DNA of 64,000 nt. It comes from an uncultured Caldilineaceae bacterium. GTDB taxonomy: Bacteria > Chloroflexota > Anaerolineae > Caldilineales > Caldilineaceae. The stretch covers positions 3,286,001 to 3,350,000 of the forward strand of contig OX638330.1 in NCBI GenBank assembly GCA_951812725.1. The letters are read 5' to 3'. The notes under the pieces were generated by a model. That model saw nothing but the letters and a program-made list of their open reading frames with translations. It did not search any database and was not told the origin of the DNA. The stretch's first letter is position 1; every line of letters begins with the position of its first letter. A program made the position numbers and the translations under genes. Positions 62,784 to 64,000 of this stretch are shown here, in pieces.

Positions 62784-64000
62784 ATGATGTCAGAGTCAGA
62801 GCAATCAGGCAACGTGGCCGAGAACACCGACGGTGAGCAATCCAGTATTGAGCGACTGATTGAAGAGCCGCGAAGCGAGACGCAATTGAGTGAAGAGCCC
62901 CAGAGCGAAGCGCAAACGAGCGAAGAGCCCCAGAACGAAGCGCAATTGAGCGAAGAGCCCCAGCGCGAAGCGCAAACGAGCGAAGAGCCCCAGAGCGAAG
63001 CGCAATTGAGCGAAGAACCGGAGAGCGAAGCGCAACTGAGTGAAGCGCAGCAGGCCGATGAAATGCTCTTCGAACAATACCTCGCAGAAGAGGAGGATCT
63101 GAGTTTGCCGGAACGCGGCGACCTTCGTGAGGGTATTGTGGTGGAGGTGCGCTCGAATGAGTTGTTGGTAAACATTGGCGCCAAGCGAGACGGGATCGTG
63201 CCCCAGTCCGATCTGAATCGACTTGAGGATGATTATGCGGGCACGTTGCGAGAGGGCGAGACGGTTCCAGTCGTGGTGAGCAAGCTCACGACGAATGAAG
63301 GCATGCTGGTATTGAGCATCGCCGACGCCTTACAGAAGAAGGACTGGCTCGTTGCTGAGAAGATGTTAGAGAGCGGTGAGATCACGGTCCGGAAGGTTGT
63401 TGGCTATAACAAGGGTGGTCTTTTGGCCGATTTTGACCACTTGCGGGGTTTTATACCGGCTTCACATATTGTAGGGCTGCCGCGTAATATGAACGAGGAG
63501 CAGCGCAATGAACGGTTGCAACAGATTGTGGGTCAGGACTTGCCGGTCAAGGTAATCGAAGTGGAGCGGCAGCGGCGCCGACTTGTACTCTCCTATCGCC
63601 TGGCTGAGCGAGAGTACCGCGCGGGGCGCAAAGCGCAGTTGTTCGATGAGTTGACAGTGGGCGCGGTGGTAGATGGTGAAGTGCGCAGCTTGCGCCCGTT
63701 TGGAGCATTTGTCGATATCGGCGGCGCGGACGGGCTGCTGCACGTCAGCGAGATTGGGTGGACGCCGGTCAGTCACCCGCGCGATGTCTTGAAGGTGGGG
63801 GAGCAGATTCAGGTCGAGGTACTACGCCTGGATCCGGAGCGTAGCCGCATCGCGCTTAGCCGCAAACGGCTATTGTCGAATCCCTGGGAAAGCATTGAAG
63901 AGCGATATAAGGTCAATGACACGATTCTGGTCACGGTTACAAGAGTGATTGATTTTGGCGCATTCGCTCAACTTGAACCGGGTATCGAGGGACTGATCCA
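62784..64000 (+). CDS. rpsA: 30S ribosomal protein S1, 5' part (continues beyond window)
   Basis: An mRNA-binding ribosomal protein containing tandem S1 (OB-fold) domains; at least four begin in the window: about 111-180, 197-275, 289-360 and 376 to the edge (VTRVIDFGAFAQLEPGIEGLI). Domain 3, GAVVDGEVRSLRPFGAFVDIGGADGLLHVSE, is the typical RNA-binding one. It starts at ATGATG (62784/62787) after AGGTGG. Residues 1-110 are an unusual acidic extension with five copies of a 10-residue repeat SEEPQSEAQ(T/L) at 36-85. The frame is open to the end of the window. Identity with S1 rather than another S1-domain protein is supported by domain number and order. Confidence 0.93.
   Translation, partial: MMSESEQSGNVAENTDGEQSSIERLIEEPRSETQLSEEPQSEAQTSEEPQNEAQLSEEPQREAQTSEEPQSEAQLSEEPESEAQLSEAQQADEMLFEQYLAEEEDLSLPERGDLREGIVVEVRSNELLVNIGAKRDGIVPQSDLNRLEDDYAGTLREGETVPVVVSKLTTNEGMLVLSIADALQKKDWLVAEKMLESGEITVRKVVGYNKGGLLADFDHLRGFIPASHIVGLPRNMNEEQRNERLQQIVGQDLPVKVIEVERQRRRLVLSYRLAEREYRAGRKAQLFDELTVGAVVDGEVRSLRPFGAFVDIGGADGLLHVSEIGWTPVSHPRDVLKVGEQIQVEVLRLDPERSRIALSRKRLLSNPWESIEERYKVNDTILVTVTRVIDFGAFAQLEPGIEGLI
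62889..63038. repeat. 30-bp tandem repeat coding an acidic decapeptide in S1
   Basis: Five 30-bp units within the reading frame of rpsA code for SEEPQSEAQT-type decapeptides (T/L at the last position, S/N/R/E substitutions). The repeats keep frame, so the repeat number can change without disrupting the protein. Confidence 0.9.

Noticed and set aside
62660..63184. Minus-strand Ser/Cys-rich repeat frame in rpsA
   Set aside because: Antisense of the S1 acidic repeat; the S1 frame has start, promoter and domains.

Overview
The window looks like a chromosomal segment of a free-living or host-associated bacterium with a moderately high GC content, most probably a member of the Chloroflexota (Anaerolineae/Caldilineales-like). 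That assignment is inference. It rests on the mix of Gfo/Idh/MocA dehydrogenases, PhyH dioxygenases, an MlrC-like protein, a MacB-type exporter with a fused double ATPase, threonine-proline-rich lipoproteins and a MoxR-DUF58-DUF4129 cluster. No 16S or other phylogenetic marker is present except the 5' part of rpsA. No phage, plasmid, CRISPR or intact transposase gene was seen.

Layout. 0.6-9.2 kb, mostly minus strand: a DHA2-type MFS exporter, an SDR dehydrogenase, a small unknown protein, two surface lipoproteins (one Thr/Pro-rich, one with plant-type leucine-rich repeats and three fibronectin-III-like domains) and a glutamine-synthetase-family ligase. 9.3-13.1 kb: an array of GC-rich modular repeats, a GH116 beta-glucosidase/glucosylceramidase and a complete 286-bp inverted-repeat-bounded element. 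13.3-15.8 kb: a small unknown protein, a YhfC-like membrane protein and a degenerate PD-(D/E)XK-like protein. 15.8-26.8 kb: a sugar or cyclitol metabolism region with a DegT-family aminotransferase, five Gfo/Idh/MocA oxidoreductases, a PhyH dioxygenase, a glycosyltransferase and an L-rhamnonate-dehydratase-like enolase. 27.0-32.7 kb: a glycine-betaine/proline-type ABC importer with two substrate-binding lipoproteins, followed by a terminator. 32.8-39.6 kb: a HpcH/HpaI (2-keto-3-deoxy-rhamnonate type) aldolase, a Fic AMPylase, a heparinase II/III-like lyase, a second DegT aminotransferase and another Gfo/Idh/MocA protein. 39.7-45.7 kb: a three-gene MacAB-like export operon (adaptor, FtsX-type permease, double ATPase). 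46.8-51.6 kb: three tandem MFS paralogues, each exactly 432 residues. 52.6-57.7 kb: a four-gene catabolic operon (Gfo/Idh/MocA, beta-propeller glycosidase-like, SDR, MlrC-like). 57.8-62.1 kb: tRNA-Arg(CCU) and MoxR-DUF58-DUF4129. 62.6 kb to the end: promoter and 5' part of rpsA, which continues past the window.

How the genes work together. Seven Gfo/Idh/MocA proteins, two DegT aminotransferases, two SDRs, a rhamnonate dehydratase and a matching class II aldolase, together with the GH116, heparinase-like and propeller glycosidase-like proteins, describe a cell that dismantles complex, probably algal or host-derived, carbohydrates and oxidises unusual sugars or cyclitols. The betaine-type importer would serve osmotic balance or nitrogen supply, and several MFS and MacB-like exporters handle efflux.

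The most striking non-coding structure is a dispersed element of about 290 bp. Six copies or fragments are in the window, and there is one further fragment. It has imperfect terminal inverted repeats (GTAACTACTTAGCCA type), and its GC-rich core can fold into a three-way junction. One hairpin of that core differs between copies in a base-pair-preserving way. Other unusual repeats are the modular 'CGCGGAG/GGCAACTGCAAC' arrays, a heptanucleotide AGTNNTY repeat at three loci, a 17-bp x 4 tandem repeat and a 30-bp x 5 repeat coding an acidic N-terminal extension of ribosomal protein S1.
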